Assembly (NCBI GenBank): GCA_024734555.1
Contig: JANPWX010000219.1
Span: 720,096 to 784,095 of the forward strand
Length of the DNA stretch: 64,000 nucleotides
Origin: Trochalopteron elliotii
Lineage: Eukaryota > Chordata > Aves > Passeriformes > Leiothrichidae
Direction of reading: 5' to 3'
In this document: piece after piece, positions 12,590 to 23,430 of the stretch
How the letters are laid out: each line of letters opens with the position of its first letter
Position numbering within the stretch: the first letter of the stretch is position 1
Made by a program: the position numbers and the translations under genes
The notes under the pieces: model-generated
What the model was told of the DNA's origin: nothing
Seen by the model: the letters and a program-made list of their open reading frames with translations, nothing else
Databases searched by the model: none

Positions 12590-13210
12590 CACTCCAAAAA
12601 AAGCCCAGCTCACCTCGGAGCACAAACGCAGGAGGCTGCTGGTCCCCTGCGATGTCAGCTGACCACTAACTGGCTCCGGCTTTGTCCTTGAAACCCAAAG
12701 AGTGGGAGTTTGCCGCCAGGCTGGCTGCGGCTGCAAGGAGCAGGGAGGAGGCGGCGAAACCGGCCAGCCAAGGGTTAATAATTTCCATTGCAATTGTGTC
12801 ATCTCTTTGGGGACCTCTCGCTCATTTCGCGAGCGGGCGCTGAAAGCCGAGGCACGGGGGCTCGTTCTTATTCAGCTGCACGCAGCTTCAGAAGCACCGG
12901 ACGGCCGCGCAGCTGGGCTCGGCCACCTCGGCCTTGCAGATGGATGGAGAGAAAGGATTTGTGTGCCTGCGTGTGCTTTGCTTGCGTGAGCGCGTGTGTG
13001 TGTGTGTGTGTGTGTGTGTCTGAAACCTAATTGTCTGCCGTCTAATCCGTCAGCCGGGGGGACAGCTTGCACAAGCCCCTTCCAGGCAGGCTGATAAATG
13101 CAGCGCTGCCAGGCCCCTCTGCGAGGCAGTTTGGTTTAATTGGGATTGCTACGTGCACGGACTTGGCGTGCGTGGAAGGGATGCTGCTCGCAGGGAAGTG
13201 CGTGGCCAGG
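12590..13210. promoter_or_regulatory. CpG-rich block, candidate promoter or conserved element
   Basis: Between the two CR1 fossils the sequence becomes rich in CpG (CTCGCTCATTTCGCGAGCGG at about 12825-12836 and AGCACCGGACGGCCGCGC at about 12890). It includes the perfect palindrome CTCGCG/CGCGAG, an AT-rich piece GGGTTAATAATTTCC at about 12772-12786, and GGTTTAATTGGGATTGCTACGTGCAC near 13133. No coding exon is apparent. Old repeats decay on both sides while this block keeps its CpGs, which hints at unmethylated or constrained DNA. That is inference. Confidence 0.4.
12994..13019. repeat. Microsatellite (GT)13
   Basis: Thirteen perfect GT units inside the CpG-rich block at 12590-13210, preceded by imperfect GTGTGC units. 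Probably length-variable. Confidence 0.95.
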
Positions 13211-13689
13211 CTCCCAAGGCATGGCCCCTGTCTCCAGCCGGGCTCCCGGTGGGATCCTGGGAAACGCTGTTTAGTGAAGAGATGTGAGTGCTACCCCGTG
13301 CTGGATGGGTGAAGTTAAGGGTGGCTCCATGTCGTGTTAAACCAGTGACAGTAATAGTGGCACTGTGTGGTCCCACTCTTATGGACTTTGTACCTTGGGG
13401 CAGTTCAGTATCTCCAAGACTGGGCTGTAAACACACCCGGCTGATGGGACCTGGAGATCACCCAGAGTGTGACACACAACCCATGGACATCAGTGTGCTG
13501 GTTTGGAGGTGTCACCTGCCATCTTCAGCACAGCATAAGGAGCTGTACAGGGCTGTCCCCAGCTCCAGCTGTCCCCTGCCCGTCCCCACAATGACCAGCA
13601 CCTGTGAATCTCTTGAGCATCTCCTGGCCCTGAGCACGTGGCAGCTCAGGGACTCCCCAGGCTGAAGTGGCATTTCATCTTTAATACCC
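13211..13689. other. Spacer between CpG block and CR1 fossil
   Basis: Mixed-composition sequence. Overlapping open frames of 95-125 codons on both strands have no recognisable domain. I see nothing specific here. Confidence 0.55.
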
Positions 13690-14070
13690 CTCAATGGATT
13701 TCCCATGAATTTGTCTAGTTGATTTTTGTAAACACGTAAGTTTTAATCATCCCCAGAGAGCTGTGGCAAGGACTTCACTGCTTAACCATGCACCGTGTGG
13801 GGAACCGTCTCCTCTTGTTTCTTTTGAACCTGCTGTCTCTTAATGTTATTGGATATCTCCTAATTCTTTTATTGGGAGACGCAGCAAGCAATCAATCTTG
13901 GTTCACCCTCTTGAGGCCACAAGTGTGCCTCTCTGGCTGCTGCTTTTCCAGGCTGAGATCTTCCTCCTTTGAACTATTTTTTTTTTTTAATCAACCTGCT
14001 CCAGATATTTTTCTAGCTCTGCTGGTGATGTCAGGAGTCCGTATGTGGCGACATCCTCATCCGTTGTGTA
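13690..14070 (-). mobile_element. CR1/L3-type LINE fossil, 3'-proximal segment
   Basis: The plus strand matches, in order, the reverse complement of an old CR1/L3-type LINE. First CCCATGAATTTGTCTAGTTG; then a stretch around GGCAAGGACTTCACTGCTTAAC followed by GCACCGTGTGGGGAA; then CCTCTTGTTTCTTTTGAACC, TGCTGTCTCTTAATGTTATTGG and TCCTAATTCTTTTATTGGG; later TGCTTTTCCAGGCTGAGA. In related elements the same series reads CATGAATTTGTCTAA, TTCCACAGTTTAAC, CTGCCTATTAATTTCATTGG and CTCTTTTCCAAGCTGAAA. No 8-bp terminal repeat was found, so the extreme 3' end is missing or decayed. Confidence 0.88.
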
Positions 14071-16619
14071 ATTAAAGGTGATGTCATGATTATAGCAGAT
14101 GGTATTTGCATCAGCTTTGGTTGCTTAGTGCATGTTGATGTCAGGGGATCCTTGTGTCCTGCCCAGTCATGAGAACTTCTCAGAGACTGCTGATCCAAAG
14201 CCTGAGGGTTTTGTAATAATATTTAGCCTTTGAGTTCTCTGTCTGAAAGAGGCAGGGCTAGGTATTATTTATTAGGAATCATTTGCTGTGCTTTGCAAGA
14301 CATTCCTGATTTAAAGATGTGACATGTCCATGTCATTTCATCCCCCAGATGCAGTCACCTCCGGACTGATACTCAGAAATTCTTCAATCATAAATGTACA
14401 TGAGGTTCCAGGACAGGTGATTTGAAGGCATCGTGTTTGCAGGTGAGGGATTAGAGGATGCCAGACTGGCCACTTGTGTCGGCATCTCCCTCATGGCTGA
14501 AAAATAACAGGGTGGTGCTGCTTTATCCCAAACCCCAGCAGGGTCCCAGACTTGCTGCAGGGTTTGGAAAACAAGAAGCAGGAGCAGGGTGCCCAAGTCC
14601 AGGGTTGCCCTAGCTCAGACTGGGTCATGGTGTGGCACCTCCACCCTGTTCATCCTGTGTTCCTCTGCCCGTGACTGCCCCTGCCCTGAACGTGTGACCA
14701 ATTACCAACAGACCCCCACCCAGTACCCTGCCCTCCTGCTGCTCTTTGCTTCCCCATCCCTCCTTCTCCCTCTCCCTTTCTCCCTTTACCCTCTCTTTGC
14801 TTCTCTTTCTCTCCACACCTGCTCCTCTCCTTCCCTCCCCTTTTCTCCTTCCTCCTCCTCCCCTTGCTTCTCTCTCTATCCCCTTATCTCATCCCCTTGT
14901 TTTTCTCCTCTCTGCCTGTCCAGCTGATTTACATGCACACTGCGTTGAAGCAGCTCAGCTGGATCTAATGCCTCCTGCCGTGAGGAGCAGAGCTGTCTCT
15001 GGACTCATTGCAGAGCGTCCCTGGGCAAGGGCTGGGAGGTCCTCTGTGCACCCCACCACCTTGGGCCATGCTTTGGCCCCTTTCTGCATCACCTTTTACT
15101 CTTCATCCCCTCTCTTTCCTTTCTATATCCTTTAGCTGATGCTGCTGCCCTCACTGGTGTCTTCTCCATTTCTCCTGCCAGGTCCCCAGCCCATGTGCCC
15201 ACTCCATCCTTGCTCCTGGGTGGGTGCATGAGGATGGGCCAAAGCCCTGCAGCCTGGGGGATGGTTTATTACGACTGGTGCCATTCCTGTGGCCTTGGCA
15301 CCAGTGATGACCTGAAAACCTGATGCTGAATTTTCCCAGGTGGGGCCCAGGTAGGTCCCCCCTTCCTCCACCTGAGTTCTGATGTGGGAGCCTGGGGCAG
15401 CTCTCCTGTGCCCTCATGGCCCTTGCTGCTCATGGAGCTGGGATCGATGTGTCTGTGTTATTCTCTGGCTCTAATCACTCCCGTTTCCATTCTGCTGATT
15501 TGCATTTCCACGAGAGGAAGATGCCCTGATTAATATCCCCTCAGAAGAGCTTTATTGCAATGGCTCCTGCCTCTCTAATTGGAAAGTGGTCTTAACCTTT
15601 CATGCAAGTGGCTGGGACGCTCCCTGACTGCCAGAAATTCCATGGAGGGTCTTGCTTGTCCTGAATTCCAGGGGAGTGGGAGGTTTGGAGGCTCTAACTG
15701 TGCCTCCAAAGTGGGATAGGGACCCCTCTGCCCAAGGAGGGCTCTCCTGGGTATTACACCTCTGATACCAGGGATGGGACCATCCCCAGCACAGTGGGTT
15801 GTCTAAACAGGAGTTGTAGAAAAGGCATTTTAGCAGGTGGATGTGCTGGGATGTTCCAAAACCAGTGAGCACCCAGCCAGCCCTGAGCAGGCAGCTTGAT
15901 GCTCCCCAGCTCACACCCACATGCCAGTGAAGGGCCCATTGAGAAGAATGTTCATGTGGTGTTGACAGAGCTGTTGCCATTTACCTTCCTGTGGCTGGGA
16001 GGCAGGATCTGACCTGGCAGCTGGGATTCTACAGCTCTTGCTCCCTGGGGAGTTCCAGGCCCACCGCTAACCCGCACTGGCAGCTTGAAAGCCTGCCTTG
16101 CACTTAGCTGCTTTCTGATCTTCAAAGGCTCTGAATGCCCAAGGAAATCAGACCTCGTGCCTTTTCTTCCCATGCAGTTCCCAGATCCAGACTCTCATGC
16201 AATTTATTATCCCTGACACGTGCCACTCCCTCCTGGCTGTGCATGGGGAGGGAGCATCACTGCCGCCCTTCCTTGGGTCCAGCTGCCCTGGCCATGGTGT
16301 GAAGCTGCTGCTCCTTGAGTGCTCCCTGTCCCACAAAACTCAAGGCATGGCCAGAGAAATGTGCTGGCATTGGCACTGCCAGTTTCATCCTGGCTTCCCA
16401 GTGATGTGCCCTCTGGCTGAGGCTGGCAGCTGCCTGCTCCAGGCAGGTCCTGGGGTGTCCTGCCAGTGGGTTTTGCTGCTCCATCCCTCCAGCCAGGGTT
16501 GGCCATCCCCACAGTGCCAGCTACAGAGCTTGTTTTGCCTGTGCCTATGGCTATTTTATTAAGACCCTGACTTGTCTCCCAGGTGTTTTTACCTCCCCTT
16601 CCCCAGTCCCTCTCCTTCT
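14071..16619. other. Non-coding stretch with pyrimidine tract and octamer motif
   Basis: No gene recognised. The tract at 14749-14914 is listed separately. Around 15440-15600 a moderately AT-rich block contains an octamer ATTTGCAT (15498-15505), GATTAATATCC and CTAATTGG. This looks like candidate regulatory DNA but is unproven. Confidence 0.55.
14749..14914. repeat. Polypyrimidine (CT-rich) tract
   Basis: About 165 bp of nearly uninterrupted C and T on the plus strand (TCCTTCTCCCTCTCCC-like units) with rare A and G. Such mirror-rich tracts can form triplex structures. The Ser/Pro/Leu-rich open frames over it are low-complexity translations. Confidence 0.85.
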
Positions 16620-16890
16620 GAGGTTACAGAAAAGATTTTGGGTTTATTTTAAATGATTTTTTAATTTTGGTATTTAAGCTGGTTTAGCGGCTGCAGCAGT
16701 GAGTGTTCCTGATAAACAGCCCGGGAGATCCAGAGAATAATCTCTCTGCCTGGTGACGGCACAGGCGCCTATCGCAGCTGCTGGCAGCACGCTAAAAAGC
16801 TGTCTTCATCTGCTGCCTGCTCTATCAGCCCAGGGAGGGAGAAATTGCCTCCATCCTTAATCATGGAATTTGAAATCCCAGCTAGTCTGC
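16620..16890. promoter_or_regulatory. Candidate regulatory block
   Basis: An AT-rich lead (TTTATTTTAAATGATTTTTTAATTTTGG, about 16641-16668) passes into a segment with GGTGACGGCACAGGCGCC (about 16752), CAGCTGCTGGCAGCACGCTAAAAAGC (about 16776) and TTAATCATGGAATTTGAAATCCC (about 16858). The mix of E-box, CRE-like TGACG and TAAT motifs with retained CpGs in a repeat-free block resembles conserved non-coding elements. No comparison was possible. Confidence 0.28.
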
Positions 16891-19800
16891 ACCTTTTATT
16901 CTTCAGGTTCGCAGTGTTTTGCAGTGTGGGCAGGGGGAGAAATATGCAGCCCTTAGAAGGAAGCAGGAGTTGGGGAAGGGACTGGGGAGAGGTGGGTGAG
17001 CAGCAGCTCTTTTCCCTTTGCCAGGTATCTCCAGGACTTGCCACCCCATGATGCTTTCTTGGAGACTCTCTTGTCAGGGAGGTGGGTTAAGGCTGTATTT
17101 TTAAGAGTCACAGAACACCATACCCAGGGGCTCTTGTGTACTCTGAGGGGTTGTGTAACACCACTGTGGTTGGAGAGAGTGTGTGCACTGACAGCCACAT
17201 GTTCTGGAACCCCAGTGCCAGGGCAGCTCACTGGATGTGTCAGGGAAATTTGGTAAAAAGGGCAGATGAAGGGACAGAAAAACACAAGGAAGAGCTGAGG
17301 TGCATTGTTATTTCCTCACCAACGAGAAAGATGCTCAAGCTTGTCCCTGTGTCATAGACCAGGTCAAGTAAAGCAACTGGGTTTGGGGCATAGGAATGGC
17401 CCAGGTTTATGGATAATGTCCATAAATGGCTGGTGCAAGATACAAGGTCCCCAGCCACACAGGTAATGAGCCCTACCTAGAGAATGTATGATGCTAAAGC
17501 CATAATACCTGTCAGGGGGTGGTTCTGGGGTGCAGGAACACACCTCAATACCCCACAGTGAGTGCAGAGCAGAACAGGGGGGATGAGGGGATGGAAGGTG
17601 CCTCTGCTCCACCCTCAGTGCCACTAAATGACAGTGTGGCACCTGTGGGCTGTCACTGCTGACAGTTGCTCAACCCAACAGTGGGAACACAGGCGCCCGC
17701 CATGCCAGAGAATGGTGTCGGAGTAGCTGGAGATTGCCTTTAATGAGACAGATAAAGCAAAATGAAAAGCAAATTAAGATGCAGGATGCAGGGCTGTGGG
17801 AGCTGTCTTGAATGCAGCACTGTGACTTTCCTGGGGGGAAGCTGGGGTTGCAAATGATGGTGGAGGCTCTGGAGAGGCAATGGTAAGAGATGGCCATCTG
17901 GGATGGCCTCAAACCAGAAAGCCCTTGAACCCTTCCCAGTTCCTTTTGCAGGTACCCTGCTTCTCCAGAACCCACTGTGAGATATGAAACAAACCCTTGT
18001 GTTGCACCTTTGGTCTCAAAGTACACAAATAATGGTGTTTCAGCTCCCCTGTCCTTCCCCCATCTCCACTGTCTGGAGTGGGTTTGGGAAGCCCTGCAGT
18101 TGCAGGAAATGACTTTTCAACCATGTCCCAGTGATGCTGATGGATTTTGCTGGCTCCCTGCAGCAGGGCTGCTGTGGTCCACGGCTGTCTGGGATGTTGG
18201 CAGTCCATCCTAAACTTTCCATTGAGCTCAGGGCATCTGGGCTATTTCTGTAAAAATCCTGTGCTGGGTCAGGAGGCAGGAAAGGGGCTGCTGCTGCAGC
18301 CAGGTCTGTTCTTAGGCAGAGAGTGTTTAACACAAAAATCCCTCCTGTTTCTCAGCAAAAAAACACTCAGGCGTTGACTATCAACGTGAGCAGCATTGCT
18401 CAGGCAAATGGTGTTTACACCCCGAAGCCTTCAGACTTTCTGGATTTTACCTGCTTCTCTGCAGAAACCCCTTGAGAAAATGTTACTGAACAAGGCAATA
18501 CTTGGGTGGATAAATTGCCTGGAACAAACGAGCTGGAATTTGTACGATCCCATTCTTCATGTAAGAAAGATGTCACTCTTTAAGCAGACCCTGGGGAAAG
18601 CGCCCACCCCGGGGAGCATCACCCTGGGCTTCCTGTGTTGGCCATCCCCTGATCTGCACCAAGGTGCCTGGGTTTCCATGCACTGCAGTGCTTTTTGCCA
18701 TCCCTTCCCAGGAATCATGAGTGGAATCACAAACAGGAGCAAAGCAAGTTCTCATTTCCCTCTACCCCCCTCCCCACCCCAGCTGCTGAAGTGGGGTGTC
18801 GAGAGGGAGGTTTGGTGCTGCATTTTGCTGGTTCTGTGGGAGCTGATCCCACAGCCAAGGGCATTTGGGGACATCTCCCCTCCAATTGTCATTGCTGGTC
18901 CCTCTTGTGGTGCAGCTATTTCTGCCTCAACTTCCCAGGAAGCTGCCTCCAACGCTCCCCAGTCTAAAACCACGCTGGTTTAGAGAGCCAATTTCATCCC
19001 TGCTTCCATGTCTCATTTGCATATATTTGCATAGCACACAGGTTTATGGGAGGGGAGGAGGCGCTGGAGAGGCACATCTTTTATTCCTCTTGTTTTCTGT
19101 TTTCTTCTCTCCCTTTCAGCAGAATTGTATTTATTTATTTAAACCCAGTGCTGCTGCTCTGAGGGGCTCACTCCCAGCTGGGTCCTACAGGTGACTCAGT
19201 GGTGGGTGACCTAATGCAAGCTGGGATTAAATTTACAGAATTTTCACTCACTATAGGTGATTGTGTGGGGCGTGGCCCTTGTCCTTCTTCCCACAGCATC
19301 TTCTCTGGCAGGCTCTGGTGCTGCCTGGCCTGGGAAGGGGATGAAGATTTCCTCACCCCAGCTCCCTATTTGTGATAGCCTTGTGGAAGCGATAAAACAC
19401 TTCATTTTTCCCCAGAGTTTTCTGGATTTCCCTCCCCTGTCTGTCCATCAGTAGGTTTTGGTACTTCCCTGACACTCCTGAAGGGCTGTTCCATCTGAAA
19501 TCCAGTAGCATTTGACACTTCTTTTGGGAAACGGCAAATCCTTTCCCTTGGGATGGGTTTCATGGACCCCAGAAATGGTCCTTCTGATCCTGAGAAAGGT
19601 ACCTCATTTCCCTCCTGCTGTAGCCTCCCCTTACCTCAGGATGCTGGGAATGTGGACAGCTGGGATAATACACACTCAGAGGGATGTGATGACCTCAAAA
19701 TAGCTCCATCCCTGTGAGCAACCAGGAACTGGGCAAACGAGGTGGTATGTCTTGGTGTTTGGGTTCTCATTTGCTGGTTTGGGAACTGTGGGTCATCCTG

Positions 19801-22659
19801 ATCAGTCACAACACTTCTGGGGTACTGCTTGTCATTAAAAAAAAATTTAAACAGGTGGACCCAACCAACTCCTCTGCCTGTTCCTCTGTCCTCCTTGGAC
19901 ACATCCCTTTGCATCTCTGCCACACTGTCCTTTGCTCTAAGATAGGTGAGATCAAAGAATTCCTTTCAAGCCTGCTGAGGGAGGAGGGCAGATCAGCAGG
20001 ACAATATCCTGTTGGGGTCTTGGTCTGCCACCAGCGGGGCTGTGCAGACACTGGGCTCCCTTCAGCTGGGTTTCTTCCTACCGCAGGGCATGAGGAGAAG
20101 GAGAGACCAGGTTGGGGACAACAGCACTGGGCAGGTGAGAGTGGCCATCGGCACATAGCGTGAGGGGAGCTAAATTCCTGGAGCAGTGAGGTGCAGGGTA
20201 CTGGGATGTTGTGAACCAGCCCCGGGCATGTGGAGCTGTTTGGAACATCTCACATTTAGCTGGGGTTTAATTTTTTATGCAAAATCCTGTTTGCAGCGAG
20301 GCCGGTGTTGCGGTTCCCGGCACTGCGGAGTGCGGAGGCGAACTGCTGAGCTGCCGGCTGTGCTGAGAGCCGGCTCTGGCTGGGCAAGGGGGAGAGCTGG
20401 CTGGCTGTGACCAGCATGGCACAGCACAGCTCTGCTCTGCAATCCCTGTGCACCACAGAGGTACCTGGGCAGGGTGGTGTGGCCAGTGGGGGCTTGGCTG
20501 TCACCGGTCACAGCTGGGGTGTGCAAGATCTGGGCTGGCAGCACAGCCGGGCTTGGCAGAGCTCTGTGCTGGAGAACATCTCCTTTAAGACCTGGACTCA
20601 GAAAAATCTAGAGCATCCCCTGGAGTCAGGGCCACAAAGGCCCCAGCCTGGAGAGGCAGAGGGCTCAGGACACAGCCTGCTCTTGGCTCCAGTGCCCTCT
20701 CGCTCCCGAAGCTTTCCAAGCTGCCCAGCTCAGAGGCTGTTTGTCTTCAGCTTGACCGCCTCCCCCGCCTGTCTACTCTGCTTCCTCATTCTCGGTGTGG
20801 GGTTGAGCAAGAGCAGAGCAGAGCCTCCTCGGTATCAGGGTGAGGCCGGGGGGGCCTCCAGTTCCAAGTTCCTTTTTTGTTGTTGTTGTATTTTTTTTCC
20901 TCTCTATTTTTTTTCCCTCCTTCTTTGCTCTGCACACAAAGCTGGGCTATGATGAAACTCCAGCTCTGCCTTGCTCACAGCATTCATGCACGGCACATGC
21001 TGGAAATAATTGTCCTTGGTGGAGCTCTGCAAACTGCAGAGTGATTTAACTGAAAAGAGGTGGATAGGAGTTTTATTTCTACACATGGTGTTTGAGGCTC
21101 AGTGCAGCCCCAGGTTCTTCTGCAAGGGAAATCAGAGGCAGGTGTGGGCTCAGGCTGGCTCTGCAAGTCCTGTCACCGTGGCCATGTAGTGCCAAGCCTG
21201 AGTTAATGTCTCTTGCCTTTCAGCAGCACTTTTTACACTGATCTTGGCATGGCTCTGGTCATCTTAGCCTCAAGCTGTGGCTGCCTGCAATGCCCCAAGT
21301 AGTGCAACCACTGCAATGGGCTCAATATCAGCCCTCCTGTTGGTTTCTCCAAGTTTGCTACAGTGGGAATTTCTGTAGATGCTAAGTAGTGCTGATAAGG
21401 GAAATATGTTGGGTGCTCACTGAGTGTAGAATGTTGCTCACCACTCGGCCTCTCCTTTACGTGCCTTGAGCCATGGGTGATTTTGCAAACCTTGCTTTAC
21501 ATTTTAGGTGTACAAATTAGCTGGTGAATGCCTGTCTTGTCCATTGCATTATTTTGATGGGCAGAGGGAAGTGTAAGCTGAAAGAGGAGGATTGGCTCCA
21601 GGACCTTTTGGAGGTGTTTGGAGCAAGGATTTTGTCTGATCTGCTTTAAGGAAAGGGCCCATCTTTACAGGGCAAAGATATAGAAGCCCCAGCCACCAAA
21701 AAACCTCTGTGAATGAGATTTTGTCTTGCCTAATGAGAGCTCCCTGTCCTGTGCTAACAGGAGTTGTGTGTGCAGAGTGTGTTCTCAGCACCATTCAGGA
21801 TATAACTCATTCTTTGGTTCGCTCATTATTCATACCATGTCCTCCTTCTCCAGTTCACACAACAGAAAGTTTGTCAGGATGTGTTGTGGAATTTCTGCCC
21901 ACAAAACTAATTTTTCTCCAAATTTCCCATTCTTTCCATCAGCCAGCCCATTTTCCTGTGACACTGCTCTTGGTCATTGCTGTTGTTCATCTCAGCTGGC
22001 TTAGCACTTTGCAGTTGGTCAAGGTCAGATGTGACTGTTTTCTGATCCCATTGGGATAAAGACCAAATCCTTTTGCTGTGAAAACCTGGGGCACAACCAT
22101 CCACCTCTTGGTGAGGGGGACCTTGCCATTGCTTTTTTGGTTTCACCAACTTCTATTCTCTTCTCCTCTGGCATGAGGAACAATGCACAACCTCTAAACT
22201 GTTTTCTCCTACCAGCTCAGGAAGATGTGACCTCACATGTTCTTCTCGGAGCTCTGCAGAAAAAGGCTTTTGCATTATTTACTCTGTTTCAGAGCTGGAG
22301 CCAGACCTGACTCTGGGCTTGTTCAGCTCAAGGCAATAGAGGTGGGAGTGAAGCCCTCCCAGTAATGCCATCAGAGCCACTGGAGCTGGGCTCAGGTTTC
22401 TTCCCTGGCTGGTTCTCCTTGCTCAGCAGAGTCCAGCCCTGTTCTCTCCCGGTGTAAAGCTGACACGGGAGTTTTTAGCTCAGTTCAGCCCTGGTGTGGC
22501 TTCCCCATCCACCACCCACCAGTCAGGCTTTGTGCTTGGGGTGCTCCATCCCAGCTGACCTGGGGCCGACCAGCCCTTTGCAGGCACTCGGTGGTGAGGC
22601 AGAGCCAAATTCTTGACTTCTGGCCCTTCAGCCATGGCCAGGGTTGGTGTGGGGTGAGG
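16891..22659. other. Non-coding stretch, no gene recognised
   Basis: No coding exon or repeat family recognised. The longest frame, 195 codons at 18396-18983, has no known domain and overlaps frames on the other strand. A short CpG-dense patch lies at about 20295-20400. T-rich pieces at about 20876-20925 are low-complexity. The octamer pair at 19015-19032 is listed separately. Confidence 0.55.
19015..19032 (+). promoter_or_regulatory. Two octamer (POU/OCT) motifs spaced 10 bp
   Basis: ATTTGCAT occurs at 19015-19022 and again at 19025-19032, start to start exactly 10 bp, so both lie on the same DNA face. ATTTGCAT is the canonical POU-domain (OCT) binding site. The surrounding 19000-19145 block is AT-rich (TATTTATTTATTTAAACC at about 19129). 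Binding is inferred. Confidence 0.4.
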
Positions 22660-22943
22660 AGGAGGAGGAGGAGAACGGCTGCAATATCAGCCCCGGTTGG
22701 AGTCCCCCCACCCCCGCGCCCGGGGAAAAGATGCCAGTGAGGTTCTTTGCCCGCTGGCAGCCGACTTTGCCCCCATCCATCCACCCTTGCTGAAGCATAG
22801 AGCCGGGAGTGGGGGATCCATTCAACACCTGCTTTCCTCTCCTCCTCCTGCCGCCCTCATCCCCCTAATTCCCCCCCCAAAAAAAAAATCTTGCATCATC
22901 TAAAAAAACCCCACATTCTCTCTGGCTGCTTTTTCTTGCTAAC

Positions 22944-23007
22944 CTCCGCTCGCTTTGCCTCTCCTCCCCTCCCTCCCTCCTCTCCATCTCCCTCCCTCCC
23001 TCTCTCT
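22944..23007. repeat. Polypyrimidine tract (CCCT)n-like
   Basis: About 64 bp of C/T with CCTCCCTCCCTCC units directly upstream of the C/EBP and X-box cluster. Similar tracts occur in TATA-less promoters and can form triplex or i-motif structures. Confidence 0.8.
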
Positions 23008-23024
23008 GGGGGGAAAAAAGGTCA

Positions 23025-23064
23025 TTGCGCAAATGATTAGTCAGAGCTCAGTTGCTGTAGCAAC
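23025..23064. promoter_or_regulatory. C/EBP, AP-1-like and RFX X-box cluster
   Basis: TTGCGCAA at 23025-23032 is the perfect C/EBP palindrome. TGATTAGTCA at 23034-23043 is an extended AP-1/bZIP-like site. GTTGCTGTAGCAAC at 23051-23064 is a perfect inverted-repeat X-box with a 2-bp centre. Three bZIP/RFX-type sites within 40 bp at the edge of a CpG island make a strong candidate promoter-proximal module. Binding is inferred from motif knowledge. Confidence 0.5.
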
Positions 23065-23430
23065 CGGCTGCTGGAACTGGGACAGGCGTGCAGCGAGGAC
23101 AACGGAGAGGTCGAGCATCAGCCGGGCTGGGGGAGCCCAGCCTTTGTATGTGCGCCCAGGAGCCGGGGAGCCGGGCGGTGCGGAGCCCCCAGCTCCAGCC
23201 ACGCGTGGGGCCCTTCCACCGCCAGCCCCGACTGCTCGCCCGGCTCTGGAGCGTTTGGTTGCCGGCATCTCGATGCCACCGTGGAGTCGGTACGGCCTTG
23301 GTGTTTCTCCGGTGTCTCTTGGCGTGGTGGCACCATCCCTCGCCGGGAGGGAGGGTCCTGCTCTTAGCAGAACGGCCGTGGAGAGGGGCACGTCGTGGGT
23401 TCCTCCCAGGGAACGCATGCCACTGGGGTT

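Larger units (their letters stand above)
22660..23430. promoter_or_regulatory. CpG island, candidate promoter
   Basis: A pyrimidine-rich stretch (22944-23007) leads into CpG-dense sequence from about 23080 (GGCGTGCAGCGAGG, GCCGGGCGGTGCGGAG, CACGCGTGGGG, CTCGCCCGGCTCTGGAGCG). At the boundary lie a perfect C/EBP palindrome, an AP-1-like site and an RFX X-box within 40 bp. Open frames run on both strands across the island, as expected where stop codons are depleted, and I do not accept them as genes. A transcription start near 23070-23100 is plausible but the direction is unknown. Confidence 0.5.
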
